Origin: DASSBG01 sp035699085
Lineage (GTDB): Bacteria; Pseudomonadota; Gammaproteobacteria; Xanthomonadales; Rhodanobacteraceae
DNA length: 25,832 nt
Assembly (NCBI GenBank): GCA_035699085.1
Contig: DASSBG010000044.1
Location: forward strand, 1-25,832
Reading direction: 5' to 3'
Positions 1 to 6,965 of the stretch are shown one piece after another. The notes beneath the pieces are model-generated. The model had not been told where the DNA came from. It made no database searches and saw only the letters and a list, made by a program, of their open reading frames with translations. Both the position numbers and the translations under genes were made by a program. Within the stretch, counting starts at the first letter, position 1. Each line of letters begins with the position of its first letter.

Positions 1-72
1 GCTTCGTCGACAAGGTCCAATACGGGCGGGGCGTCGCCGCATTGCCGGGTCGTGCCGCGTTTGCCGTCGCCT

Positions 73-108
73 TTCCCATTCCCGATTCCCTATTCCCCAT
101 TCCCGGCC
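73..108. repeat. Degenerate heptad repeat (CCCNATT)n
   Basis: Four consecutive 7-bp units of the form CCCNATT, plus a degenerate fifth (CCCGGCC), end two bases before the stop codon of the minus-strand permease gene. Read on the minus strand the unit is GGGAATN. The 7-bp period matches the GGGGACC-type arrays at 3652-3753 and 17114-17302, so they may be one family of intergenic heptad arrays. No coding function is seen. The first 72 bases of the window hold nothing I can identify. Confidence 0.6.
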
Positions 109-110
109 GC

Positions 111-1373
111 TCAGACACTGCGCGTGGCGACGACGGGCGGCACGGCGGCGGCGCGGCGCGCCGGCACGAACACCGCCAGCTGCCCCAGCGCCAGCACCAG
201 CACCACGCCGGCCAGCACCGCCGGAATCGGCAGCCGGTCCATCGCCATGTGCCGCATCAGCCAGAGGTTGAGGCCGACGGCCAGCACGATGCCGAGCACG
301 GCACCGCCGCTGGCGATCAGCAGGTTCTCGATCTGGAAGTAGCGCAGGATGTCGGCCTTGCGCGCACCCAGGGCGCGGCGCACGCCGATCTGCTTGCGCC
401 GCTGGCCGACCCAGAAGCTGGTCAGGCCGACGATGCCGGCGGCGGTGATGGCGATCAGGATCAGGCAGATCACGCCCATGAGGATCGCCATGCCGACGTC
501 GCCCTTGTAGGCCTCGGCGCGGATTTCGCCGAAGCTCCGGATGCTGTACTTGTCGTCCAGCACGCGCATCGGGTTGACCTTGTACAAGGCCGGGCCCGCC
601 GCCTGCATCACCGCGTTGAGCTGGCCGGGCTGCGTGCGCACGGCGTAGCGGGAGAACCCGCCGTCGAGGCGGCGCGGCACCAGCGTGGAACTGTAGGCGA
701 AGGCGTCCGCCCAGTCGCCCAGCGAAGGCGTCTGCAGGCGCGCCACGATGCCGATCACGGTGGACGGCGAGCCCTGGCCACCGATGTACACCACCTTGCC
801 AAGCGCATCGCCGTCCGGGTACAGCCGGTCGGCCAGCGCGCGCGAAAGGATGACTACTGCCGGGTCGATCTTGGAGCGCGCGGCGTTGTGGATGATCTCC
901 GACGGCTTGAAGTTGCGGCCGGCCACCAGCTTCACGCCCAGCGTCGACAGACCGTGCTCGTCCACGAAGTAGAAGGTGGTCATGTTGTAGCTGGTCTTGT
1001 CCTGGAACTGGATCGAGGGCTTGGTCGAGATGGCGCTGTTCCAGGCCGACTGCACCAGCGGCAGCGAGTTGATCGGCGTCACCGAGGCCACGCCGGGAAT
1101 TTGCCGCAAGGTCGCGATGTCCTGCTGCATCAGGCTGTCGATCTTGTCGATGCTGGCCTGGTCGATGCCGTTGGGTGCGCCCACCCATTGCTGCGACACC
1201 AGGAACAGGTTGCTCTCGTCCAGCCCCGTCGGCCGGTTCACGCGGTCGATTCGGTTGGCGATGATGAACACGGCGTTGCAGACGATCGCCAGGGTCAGCG
1301 CGATCTGCAGCGCGATCAGCACCACGCCCGACTTGTGCTTGCGCAGCGCCGCGAGAATCGGATGCACGGTCAT
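111..1373 (-). CDS. ABC transporter permease, MacB/FtsX family (second permease)
   Basis: A 420-residue inner-membrane permease of the MacB/FtsX type. It has an N-terminal membrane segment (about residues 18-40), a large periplasmic MacB-PCD-like domain (about 45-275), and three C-terminal membrane segments. The cytoplasmic loop after the second segment reads RRKQIGVRRALGARKADI, the usual FtsX/MacB loop that contacts the ATPase. It is the last gene of a four-gene operon (adaptor, ATPase, permease, permease) and differs in sequence from the upstream permease, so the two probably form a heterodimer. In this family the complex couples ATP hydrolysis to export of peptides, macrolides or lipids from the periplasmic side; the substrate cannot be read here. 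The ATG at 1373 has GAGG 8 bases upstream. A REP-type inverted repeat lies between it and the preceding gene. Confidence 0.9.
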   Translation of the reverse strand: MTVHPILAALRKHKSGVVLIALQIALTLAIVCNAVFIIANRIDRVNRPTGLDESNLFLVSQQWVGAPNGIDQASIDKIDSLMQQDIATLRQIPGVASVTPINSLPLVQSAWNSAISTKPSIQFQDKTSYNMTTFYFVDEHGLSTLGVKLVAGRNFKPSEIIHNAARSKIDPAVVILSRALADRLYPDGDALGKVVYIGGQGSPSTVIGIVARLQTPSLGDWADAFAYSSTLVPRRLDGGFSRYAVRTQPGQLNAVMQAAGPALYKVNPMRVLDDKYSIRSFGEIRAEAYKGDVGMAILMGVICLILIAITAAGIVGLTSFWVGQRRKQIGVRRALGARKADILRYFQIENLLIASGGAVLGIVLAVGLNLWLMRHMAMDRLPIPAVLAGVVLVLALGQLAVFVPARRAAAVPPVVATRSV

Positions 1374-1404
1374 GGTTGTCGCCTCATTGGTAGGTTTTCC
1401 GCTT

Positions 1405-1484
1405 CTGCAGGAGCCTGCGTGCAGGCGACTGCTCTGGATTTGTCGCCAAGGGCAAGGCCGTCGCCTGCACGCAGGCTCCTGCAG
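1405..1484. repeat. REP doublet (REPIN-like): 25-bp perfect inverted repeat
   Basis: Arms 1405-1429 and 1460-1484 are perfect reverse complements over 25 bp, separated by 30 bp. Each arm contains CTGCAGGAGCCTGCGTGCAG. This resembles the REP consensus known in Pseudomonas and Xanthomonadales (GTAGGAGC, a small GC palindrome, then GCGA). Two REPs facing each other is the REPIN arrangement, normally mobilised by a RAYT transposase elsewhere in the genome; none is in this window. It lies inside the operon between two permease genes, where the transcript would form a strong stem-loop. Confidence 0.75.
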
Positions 1485-1487
1485 GGG

Positions 1488-2804
1488 TCAGTTGGATTTC
1501 AGTTGCCAGGCCGGCTGCACGCGTGCCGCACGGAACGTGGGGTACAGGCCGGCCAGCGCGGTGGCGACGATCGCCAACAGCAACGTCAGGCCCAGCAGCG
1601 AGGCATCGACGCGGGCCAGCACCGCGATGTCGTGCGGCATCACCCAGCCGATCCCGAGCACGCCAAGTCCCGTCAGCACCAGCCCGAGCACGCCGCCGGC
1701 CAGCCCGACCATGGCCGCCTCGACAAGGAACTGCAGGTAGATCTCGCGCCGCGCCGCGCCCAGCGCCCGGCGCACGCCGATCTCCGGCGCGCGGCGCAGG
1801 AATTTGGCCAGCAGCAGTCCGGCCGTATTGACCAGACAGACCAGCAGCAGGCCCAGCGCCACCAGCAGCGAGGTGCGGCTGTCATCCGGCACCACGTGCT
1901 CGTAGGCCAGCCACTCCGTCAGGTTGCGCAGGCGATTGTTCGGCGCCCAGGTGAAGCGCCCGGCCTGTTGCTGCTCACGCGCGTAGCCGTCGAGGAAGCG
2001 GGTGTAGGCGGCAACCTGCGCCGCATCGTCCAGCTCCACCATGAAGGCGATCCAGACGCATTCGGAATGCTGCAGGCCGGCAAAGCCCGGCTCCTTCGGC
2101 GCCTCGTAGCAATTGGTATTGCCGTTGTTGGTCATGCCGACGTCGATGGCGGTGGTGAACGGTATGAACACGCCTTCCACGTCGGCGCGGAAGCTGCCGC
2201 TGTTGACCACGTCGTAAAATCGCGGCTGCGGGTTCCAGTTGTCGGTCACGCCGCTGATGCGGTACTCGCTGCCGTCGATGTTGATCGTCTTGCCGACGCT
2301 GTTGGCGCCGCCGAACAGCTTGTCGTTGAGCTGGCTGCTGATCACGGCCACGCGCGCCCGCTGCGTGTCCGCCTCGGCGCTCCACGGCCCGCCGTACCGG
2401 AACGGCACGTCCAGCATCGGGAAAAACTCGCTGCCGACCGCGTGACCCTCGGTGCGGAACGGGTGCTGGCCGGGCTTCGACGGCACCACCGACGGCCCGA
2501 TGCGGTACATCGCCGATTGATAGCGGGCGCGATGCGCGCGCACCAGGTTGGTAGCGTCCGCGTAGGTCATGGCCTCGGGCGGGTTGCCGCTGTCGCCGCG
2601 CCGCGCGGGGCCCCATGCATCGACCTGCGGCACGAACAGCTTGGCCGACTTCCACGGAATCGGGTCGCCGGAAACCGCGCGAAACACCGACCAGGTGGTC
2701 ATCGAGGCGGCGACGCCGAAGCCGATGGTCATCACCATCAGCGCGGTCAGCGCCGGGTTGCGCTTCAGGCTGCGAAGCCCCAGGTTGAGGTAATAGGCCA
2801 GCAT
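1488..2804 (-). CDS. ABC transporter permease, MacB/FtsX family (first permease)
   Basis: A 438-residue permease. An N-terminal membrane segment (about residues 20-40) is followed by a periplasmic MacB-PCD domain and three C-terminal membrane segments, with the FtsX-type loop RRAPEIGVRRALGAARREI between the first and second of these. The C terminus keeps the usual arrangement of a last membrane helix followed by P-T-F-R-A-A-R. I chose the ATG at 2804 over an in-frame GTG at 2807 because GAGGAG (2811-2816) is then 6 bases away. The ATPase gene ends 54 bases upstream. It probably pairs with the downstream permease. Substrate unknown; MacB-like exporters act with a periplasmic adaptor and an outer-membrane channel that is not in this window. 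Confidence 0.9.
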   Translation of the reverse strand: MLAYYLNLGLRSLKRNPALTALMVMTIGFGVAASMTTWSVFRAVSGDPIPWKSAKLFVPQVDAWGPARRGDSGNPPEAMTYADATNLVRAHRARYQSAMYRIGPSVVPSKPGQHPFRTEGHAVGSEFFPMLDVPFRYGGPWSAEADTQRARVAVISSQLNDKLFGGANSVGKTINIDGSEYRISGVTDNWNPQPRFYDVVNSGSFRADVEGVFIPFTTAIDVGMTNNGNTNCYEAPKEPGFAGLQHSECVWIAFMVELDDAAQVAAYTRFLDGYAREQQQAGRFTWAPNNRLRNLTEWLAYEHVVPDDSRTSLLVALGLLLVCLVNTAGLLLAKFLRRAPEIGVRRALGAARREIYLQFLVEAAMVGLAGGVLGLVLTGLGVLGIGWVMPHDIAVLARVDASLLGLTLLLAIVATALAGLYPTFRAARVQPAWQLKSN

Positions 2805-2858
2805 CACTTGCTCCTCGTGGAGCCGGGCCTTGAGCCCGGCAAAGGTCAGGCCGAACCC

Positions 2859-3587
2859 TCAGGCGCGGGTTTCGCGGTCGCCGGCGTTCGCGGTGTGCGT
2901 GGTGTGGAAGCGCGGCTCCTCGGCGAGATCCACTTCCTGGCCATCGATGATGTGCACGTTGCGCTGCGCGCGTGCCGCCAGTTCCGGATCGTGGGTGACC
3001 ATGACGATGGTGGCGCCGTCGCGGTGGATGTCCTCCAGCAGCTCCAGCACGCCGCGGGCCATCTGCGTGTCCAGGTTGCCGGTCGGTTCGTCCGCCAGCA
3101 GCAGGCGCGGGCTGCCGGCCAGGGCGCGGGCGATGGCCACGCGTTGCTGCTGGCCGCCCGAGAGTTCCGCCGGATAATGCTTGAGCCGCGAGGCCAGGCC
3201 AACCCGCTCGAGCGCGTCCATGATCCGCTGCTTGCGCTCCGCCGCCTTCATGCCGCGGTAACGCAGCGGCACCTCGACGTTGTCAAACACGTTGAGGTCA
3301 GGGATCAGGTTGAAGGCCTGGAAGATGAAGCCGATCTTCTCGTTGCGGATCTTCGATCGCGCGTTGTCGTTGAGGTTGCTGACATCCACGCCGTCGAGCA
3401 GGTATTCGCCGCCAGTGAAGGTCTCCAGCAGCCCCGCAATGGTCAGGAAGGTGGTCTTGCCCGAACCGGAGGGCCCGGTCACGGCGACAAACTCGCCCGG
3501 CTTCACGTCGATGCTGAAGTCGCGCAGCGCATAGGTCTCGACCACTTCGGTGCGGTAGACCTTGGAGAGGTGGGTCATTTTGAGCAT
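2859..3587 (-). CDS. ABC transporter ATP-binding protein, MacB/LolD type
   Basis: A 242-residue cytoplasmic ATPase with all motifs intact: Walker A GPSGSGKT (residues 38-45), Q-loop Q90, signature LSGGQ (142-146), Walker B LLLADEP (162-168, E167 catalytic), D-loop LD (172-173) and H-loop H199. The sequence after the Q-loop (FQAFNLIPDLNVFDNVEVPL) is typical of the MacB/LolD/FtsE subgroup that powers FtsX-type permeases. It has no fused membrane domain, unlike E. coli MacB, so ATPase and permeases are separate chains. The C terminus carries a tail of about 20 residues rich in His, Thr and Arg. ATG at 3587 has GGAG about 9 bases upstream. It energises the two permeases encoded directly downstream. 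Confidence 0.95.
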   Translation of the reverse strand: MLKMTHLSKVYRTEVVETYALRDFSIDVKPGEFVAVTGPSGSGKTTFLTIAGLLETFTGGEYLLDGVDVSNLNDNARSKIRNEKIGFIFQAFNLIPDLNVFDNVEVPLRYRGMKAAERKQRIMDALERVGLASRLKHYPAELSGGQQQRVAIARALAGSPRLLLADEPTGNLDTQMARGVLELLEDIHRDGATIVMVTHDPELAARAQRNVHIIDGQEVDLAEEPRFHTTHTANAGDRETRA

Positions 3588-3651
3588 GGCGTAGGGCTCC
3601 GTTCGAGTGGTGGGGTGGAACGAGATTCGGTTGGGTTATCCAGTGTGGTTC

Positions 3652-3753
3652 GGGACCGGGGACCGGGCAGAGCAAAACCAAAAGCAGAAGCCACGACCGA
3701 TTACTTGCCGGGTCGGGACTGTTGCGGGTCCCGGGTCCCGGGTCCCGGGTCCC
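3652..3753. repeat. Heptad arrays in inverted orientation (GGGGACC / GGGTCCC)
   Basis: On the left is a short array of GGGACC-type units (3652-3667). On the right are four exact copies of the heptad GGGTCCC (3726-3753), the reverse-complement type. About 58 bp lie between, beginning GGCAGAGCAA and A-rich. The element fills most of the 172-bp gap between the adaptor gene (ends 3760) and the ATPase gene (starts 3587). Its arrangement matches the element at 17114-17302, which also has an inner left edge GGCAAAGCAA. It would fold into a long GC stem in the operon mRNA. Confidence 0.6.
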
Positions 3754-3759
3754 GGCCTG

Positions 3760-5028
3760 TCAATCACTTATCGCCACCCTCTGCGCGCCGTTGAAGCTGT
3801 CGGTGCCGGAGATGACGATCTTGTCGCCGGGCTTGAGACCCTGGAGGATCTCGACCTTGTCGATGGAGCTGGCGCCCACCCGGATCGGTGTCTTTATGGC
3901 GAGGCCGTCATGCACGACGTAGGCATAGCGGCCGCCGGATTCGTCGACGAAGGAGCCGCGCGCCACGGTCATCACATTCTCGCGGTGGTCGAGCAGGATG
4001 CGCACCGACAGCCGCTGGTTCTGGCGCAGGTGTTCGGGCTTGGCGTCGACGAAACGCACGCGGGCAGCGACCTGGCCATTGACAACCTCGGGCGAGATGG
4101 CGCTGACGGCACCCTTCCAGGTCTGGCCGTTGCCACTGATCTGCGCACCCATGCCGACGCCGAGGTCGCGGGCGAAGCTCTCGGGCACCTGCACCTCGAC
4201 CTCCAGCGCCGACAGGTCGATCACCGTCAGCAGCTTGGCGTCCTTGGCCACGGTCGCGCGCGGCGCCACGAACAGCTGGCCGACCTGGCCGTCCACCGGC
4301 GAGCGCACGTTCAAGTCGTCGACCTGGCGTTGCAGGTTCTTGACCAGCAGCGCCTGGCGCTCGGCGGCCAGCTTCTTGGCCTTGACGCTGAAGTCGAGGC
4401 TGTCGCCGCTGAGCGTGAGGTCCTGCTTGGCCTGCTTCAGCGCGATCTGCGCCTTCTGCAGCAGGTCGGCCGCGTGGTCAACCTGCATCTTCGAATAGGC
4501 GCCCTTTTCGTAGGCGGTCTGGAAGCGCTTGAGGTCGCGGGCGGCGCTCTGTTCGTCGATCTTCGCGTTCTCGTAGGCCTTCTGCAGCTCGAGCCGCTTG
4601 CTGCGCGCATTGACCTGCGCCAGCTTGTAGTCCACCTGCATGCCATCGAGCGCCGACTGCTCCTGGGCCAGCTGGTTGTTCAGCTCCGGGCTGTCGACGA
4701 TGGCCAGCAGCTGGCCCTTGGCCACCGTATCGCCCGCGTGCACTTTCAGGGCGACGACACCGGGCGAGCGCGCATACAGCGTTGGCCGCACCGCCGCCAC
4801 CACGCGGCCCTCGGCGGCGATGTCGCGCACGAAGGGCCCGCGCTGCACGGTCGCGAAAGCGAGCCGCGAGGCACTGACGGACGCATCGGCCGAAAGCATG
4901 CGCCGGGCGCCGGGCGCGACCAGCGCAATCACGATCAGCACGGCAACGGCGATGCCGCCCCAGACCAGGCGGCGACGGGTGGGCTTGCGTTCGACGACGC
5001 GGTCCTGGGCGGCGGTGTCTCGAATCAT
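3760..5028 (-). CDS. HlyD/MacA-type periplasmic adaptor (membrane fusion protein)
   Basis: A 422-residue adaptor anchored in the inner membrane by one N-terminal segment (about residues 22-38, after a basic KPTRRR stretch). A split lipoyl/barrel-sandwich half (about 65-110, RSPGVVALKVHAGDTVAKGQLLAIVDSPEL) is followed by a long coiled-coil hairpin (about 112-235, rich in Lys, Gln, Ala, Leu), the second lipoyl half (NVRSPVDGQVGQLFV) and beta-barrel domains. This is the order in MacA/HlyD/CusB adaptors. It should bridge the two-permease ABC pump to an outer-membrane factor. It is first in the operon, and 172 bp of repeat DNA separates it from the ATPase gene. No convincing Shine-Dalgarno lies before the ATG at 5028, but N-terminal features support that start. 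Transcription probably starts near 5065 from the sigma-54 promoter described separately. Confidence 0.92.
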   Translation of the reverse strand: MIRDTAAQDRVVERKPTRRRLVWGGIAVAVLIVIALVAPGARRMLSADASVSASRLAFATVQRGPFVRDIAAEGRVVAAVRPTLYARSPGVVALKVHAGDTVAKGQLLAIVDSPELNNQLAQEQSALDGMQVDYKLAQVNARSKRLELQKAYENAKIDEQSAARDLKRFQTAYEKGAYSKMQVDHAADLLQKAQIALKQAKQDLTLSGDSLDFSVKAKKLAAERQALLVKNLQRQVDDLNVRSPVDGQVGQLFVAPRATVAKDAKLLTVIDLSALEVEVQVPESFARDLGVGMGAQISGNGQTWKGAVSAISPEVVNGQVAARVRFVDAKPEHLRQNQRLSVRILLDHRENVMTVARGSFVDESGGRYAYVVHDGLAIKTPIRVGASSIDKVEILQGLKPGDKIVISGTDSFNGAQRVAISD

Positions 5029-5074
5029 GGGAACAGGCAGTGCGCACCCCCTTGGCGCGCTTCACCGACATGGC

Positions 5075-5090
5075 TGCAAGCCACGTGCCA
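5075..5090 (-). promoter_or_regulatory. Sigma-54 (RpoN) promoter, -24/-12
   Basis: On the minus strand the sequence TGGCACG-TGGC-TTGCA matches the RpoN consensus TGGCACG-N4-TTGCW at every defined base. The GG (5089-5088) and GC (5077-5076) are separated by exactly 10 bases as required. A start of transcription about 12 bases further on (near 5065) gives a leader of roughly 37 nt before the ATG at 5028. Sigma-54 promoters need an enhancer-binding ATPase; the inverted repeats upstream are its likely sites. Confidence 0.85.
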
Positions 5091-5156
5091 CGCGGCCTTG
5101 CCCCCACAAGACATTGATTCCAAAGCTACTGCCGTCCATCCGGCAGGCGGCGCCGC

Positions 5157-5170
5157 GTGTCCGCGGACAC
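5157..5170. promoter_or_regulatory. Palindromic operator GTGTCCGCGGACAC
   Basis: A perfect 14-bp palindrome centred about 98 bp upstream of the predicted sigma-54 transcription start, the usual distance for an enhancer-binding protein site. It shares half-sites TGTCCG and CGGACA with the repeat at 5221-5235. Binding by an NtrC-family regulator is inferred; no such regulator is encoded in this window. Confidence 0.55.
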
Positions 5171-5220
5171 AGGCGGCGGTCACGACGGACACTGGCTTCT
5201 CGCCTTCCGCTCGCGGGCGG

Positions 5221-5235
5221 TGTCCGCATCGGACA
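5221..5235. promoter_or_regulatory. Second TGTCCG-N3-CGGACA inverted repeat
   Basis: TGTCCG-CAT-CGGACA is a perfect 6+3+6 inverted repeat about 65 bp (roughly six helical turns) from the centre of the palindrome at 5157-5170. A further CGGACA half-site lies at 5186-5191. Recurrence of the same hexamers suggests several protomers of one regulator bound on one DNA face. It is also about 115-130 bp before the ATG at 5350, so it could influence that gene too. Confidence 0.5.
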
Positions 5236-5349
5236 GCGCCTCTCCGTACTTCGGGTACAGCTACGGTCGCGGGCCGCCTCGCGACGCCTGCGGGTCGCCA
5301 CCTGCAGCCAGGCTGCCTTGCGGACAAGTCATCCCGAACGGAGCGTCAC

Positions 5350-6822
5350 ATGTTGAAAACACCACCACTTGCCAGCGTGCTGTTGGCGCTCGCGGCCAGC
5401 CTGCTGAGCGTGCCGCCGGTGCAGGCATCGTCGGTCGTCATCCACGTGACCAGCCCGGCCGACAGCGGCCCCGGCACGTTGCGCCAGGCGATCCTCGACG
5501 GCAACGCCCTGCCGTCCACCGACGCCCCGGACGTGCGCGTCGACCTGCTGCCGTCGCAACCGATCAAGCTTGAGTCATCGCTGCCGACCATCACGTCGAC
5601 CAGCTTCACGATCAGCGGCACGTTGTCGCGTTACGCCGTGATCGATGGCCAATCGAATCACCGGATCCTGACAGCCGATGCCGAGGTCCTGCTGCTTCAG
5701 ATCGACAACCTCATGTTGACCAATGGCTACAATCCGTCCGGGCACGGCGCCTGCGTCTGGTACCAGGGTACGGGATGGCTGGCAATCGAGGATTCCTGGT
5801 TCAAGGACTGCACCGCATACATCGGCGAGGAATACCTCGCGATGGGCGCTGCGGTGGACTCCTCGGCCGCGATCACGGCGGTCAGCAACTCGCACTTCAT
5901 CGGCAACGTCGCCATCGGCGGCGCCGGTGCCTTTGGTGCCGCCATCGCGGCATCCTACGAGGGCGCCAGCCTGAGCGTGCACGATTCCGAGTTCCGCGAG
6001 AACACCGTCATGTCCACCGCAACGGGCGTGTACGCGGCTGCGGGTGGCGCCATCGCCGGTCGGGAAACCACAGTGGAAGCCAGCCGCTTCATCGACAACG
6101 CGGCTTACGCCGGCAACGGCGCACCAAGCCGCGGCGGCGCGATATACAACTGGCCGGACGCGCTTGAGGTCCGCTCCAGCGTGTTTCTCGACAATCAGTC
6201 GCAACAGGGCGGAGCGATTTATGTCAGCCTCGCCACGGGCAGCTTTGCCATGATTGGAAACAATACCTTCGTTGCGAATCGAGCGACCCTGCATGACGGC
6301 GGGGCGCTCTATGCTGCCGATTGGGCGATGCTCGAGCTGCGCAACAACAGCTTCTGGCTCAACAGCGCGACCACGGCCGGCGACAATATCGCCGGCATCG
6401 GCTCCCTCGGCGCCTTCAACAACCTGTTTGCGCGCGGCCTGGGCGCTGGCGATTCGTGCAGTGGCCTGACTTCCGTGGCCGGCTCCGATTACAACATCGT
6501 GCCAGCGAGCGAATGCGGCATCGGGGCGACCGGCGGCAACGTGATCACCCAGGAGCTGCATCTTCGCGGCTTCAGGCTGGACGGCTCGGAGCCACTCCAG
6601 TTCTTTGCCGACAGCCCCGCACTGGGCGGCGCCAACCCGGGCCCCGTCGATGACAGCCTGGGCACTGCGTGTCTCGAACAGGACGCCAACGGCAACCCCC
6701 GGCCCGCTGACGGCGATGCCGACAGCGTGGCCCGCTGCGACATCGGCGCGTTCGAATCGCAGCACGAGGCACCGCTGTTTGCAGCGGACTTCGAGGAGCG
6801 CCTGAACCCGGCCACGCCCTGA
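5350..6822 (+). CDS. Secreted beta-helix protein, choice-of-anchor-Q type (paralogue 1)
   Basis: A 490-residue exported protein. The signal peptide (residues 1-26, cut after VQA) is followed by the family opening HVTSPADSGPGTLRQAI, then repeated short strands with the pattern S-x-F-x-x-N and GGAI/GGAL turns (about 150-340) expected of a right-handed parallel beta-helix, as in pectate-lyase-like folds. The C terminus has the choice-of-anchor-Q signature RPADGDADSVARCDIGAFE and ends with LFAADFEERL. No catalytic residues can be assigned; adhesion or polysaccharide binding is possible but inferred. The start is the ATG at 5350, with GGAG at 5340-5343 and the signal peptide directly after; the open frame extends far upstream without protein character. 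It resembles the 11246-12760 product along its whole length. Confidence 0.88.
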   Translation: MLKTPPLASVLLALAASLLSVPPVQASSVVIHVTSPADSGPGTLRQAILDGNALPSTDAPDVRVDLLPSQPIKLESSLPTITSTSFTISGTLSRYAVIDGQSNHRILTADAEVLLLQIDNLMLTNGYNPSGHGACVWYQGTGWLAIEDSWFKDCTAYIGEEYLAMGAAVDSSAAITAVSNSHFIGNVAIGGAGAFGAAIAASYEGASLSVHDSEFRENTVMSTATGVYAAAGGAIAGRETTVEASRFIDNAAYAGNGAPSRGGAIYNWPDALEVRSSVFLDNQSQQGGAIYVSLATGSFAMIGNNTFVANRATLHDGGALYAADWAMLELRNNSFWLNSATTAGDNIAGIGSLGAFNNLFARGLGAGDSCSGLTSVAGSDYNIVPASECGIGATGGNVITQELHLRGFRLDGSEPLQFFADSPALGGANPGPVDDSLGTACLEQDANGNPRPADGDADSVARCDIGAFESQHEAPLFAADFEERLNPATP

Positions 6823-6844
6823 TGCCGCCGGCGCAGGCGGCATC
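6821..6844 (+). terminator. Hairpin overlapping the stop codon of the beta-helix gene
   Basis: A 9-bp perfect stem, GATGCCGCC with GGCGGCATC, encloses a 6-base loop and begins inside the TGA stop. No T-run follows, so this is not a classical intrinsic terminator. It may stabilise the transcript 3' end or weaken read-through into the sigma gene. Confidence 0.35.
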
Positions 6845-6924
6845 GGCGAGCCCGCATTCGCGCCGACCGCCGTGGCCGCTGCCGGCCCGCTTCGCGTCCG
6901 CGGGCGGGTCTCGCAGGAAGCGTT

Positions 6925-6933
6925 TGCTAGGAT
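6925..6933 (+). promoter_or_regulatory. Possible extended -10 promoter for the sigma/kinase pair
   Basis: TGC followed by TAGGAT (6925-6933) looks like an extended -10 element of a housekeeping promoter, 32 bases before the ATG at 6966. No good -35 hexamer is seen at the right distance. Weak evidence on its own. Confidence 0.35.
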
Positions 6934-6965
6934 GGTCGCGGATTCGAGCAAATGCGACCGGCAAG

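Larger units (their letters stand above)
5029..5349. other. Divergent intergenic regulatory region (321 bp)
   Basis: No gene is seen here. The stretch separates the minus-strand exporter operon from the plus-strand beta-helix gene. It contains a sigma-54-type promoter facing the exporter (5075-5090), two inverted repeats built on TGTCCG/CGGACA (5157-5170 and 5221-5235), an extra CGGACA half-site at 5186-5191, and CTCCGTAC at 5242-5249, which recurs upstream of the genes at 10315 and 11246. Long open frames cross it on the plus strand but show no protein-family resemblance. Confidence 0.6.

Noticed and set aside
42..3794. A 1250-codon plus-strand open frame opposite the exporter genes
   Set aside because: It has no recognisable domain, is extremely rich in His, Arg, Gln and Ala, and mirrors well-identified minus-strand ABC genes. 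Long antisense frames are expected in such GC-rich DNA.
3607..5349. Upstream extension of the first beta-helix frame (581 codons)
   Set aside because: It lies opposite the adaptor gene and through the regulatory region, with no protein character. The signal peptide and ribosome site place the start at 5350.
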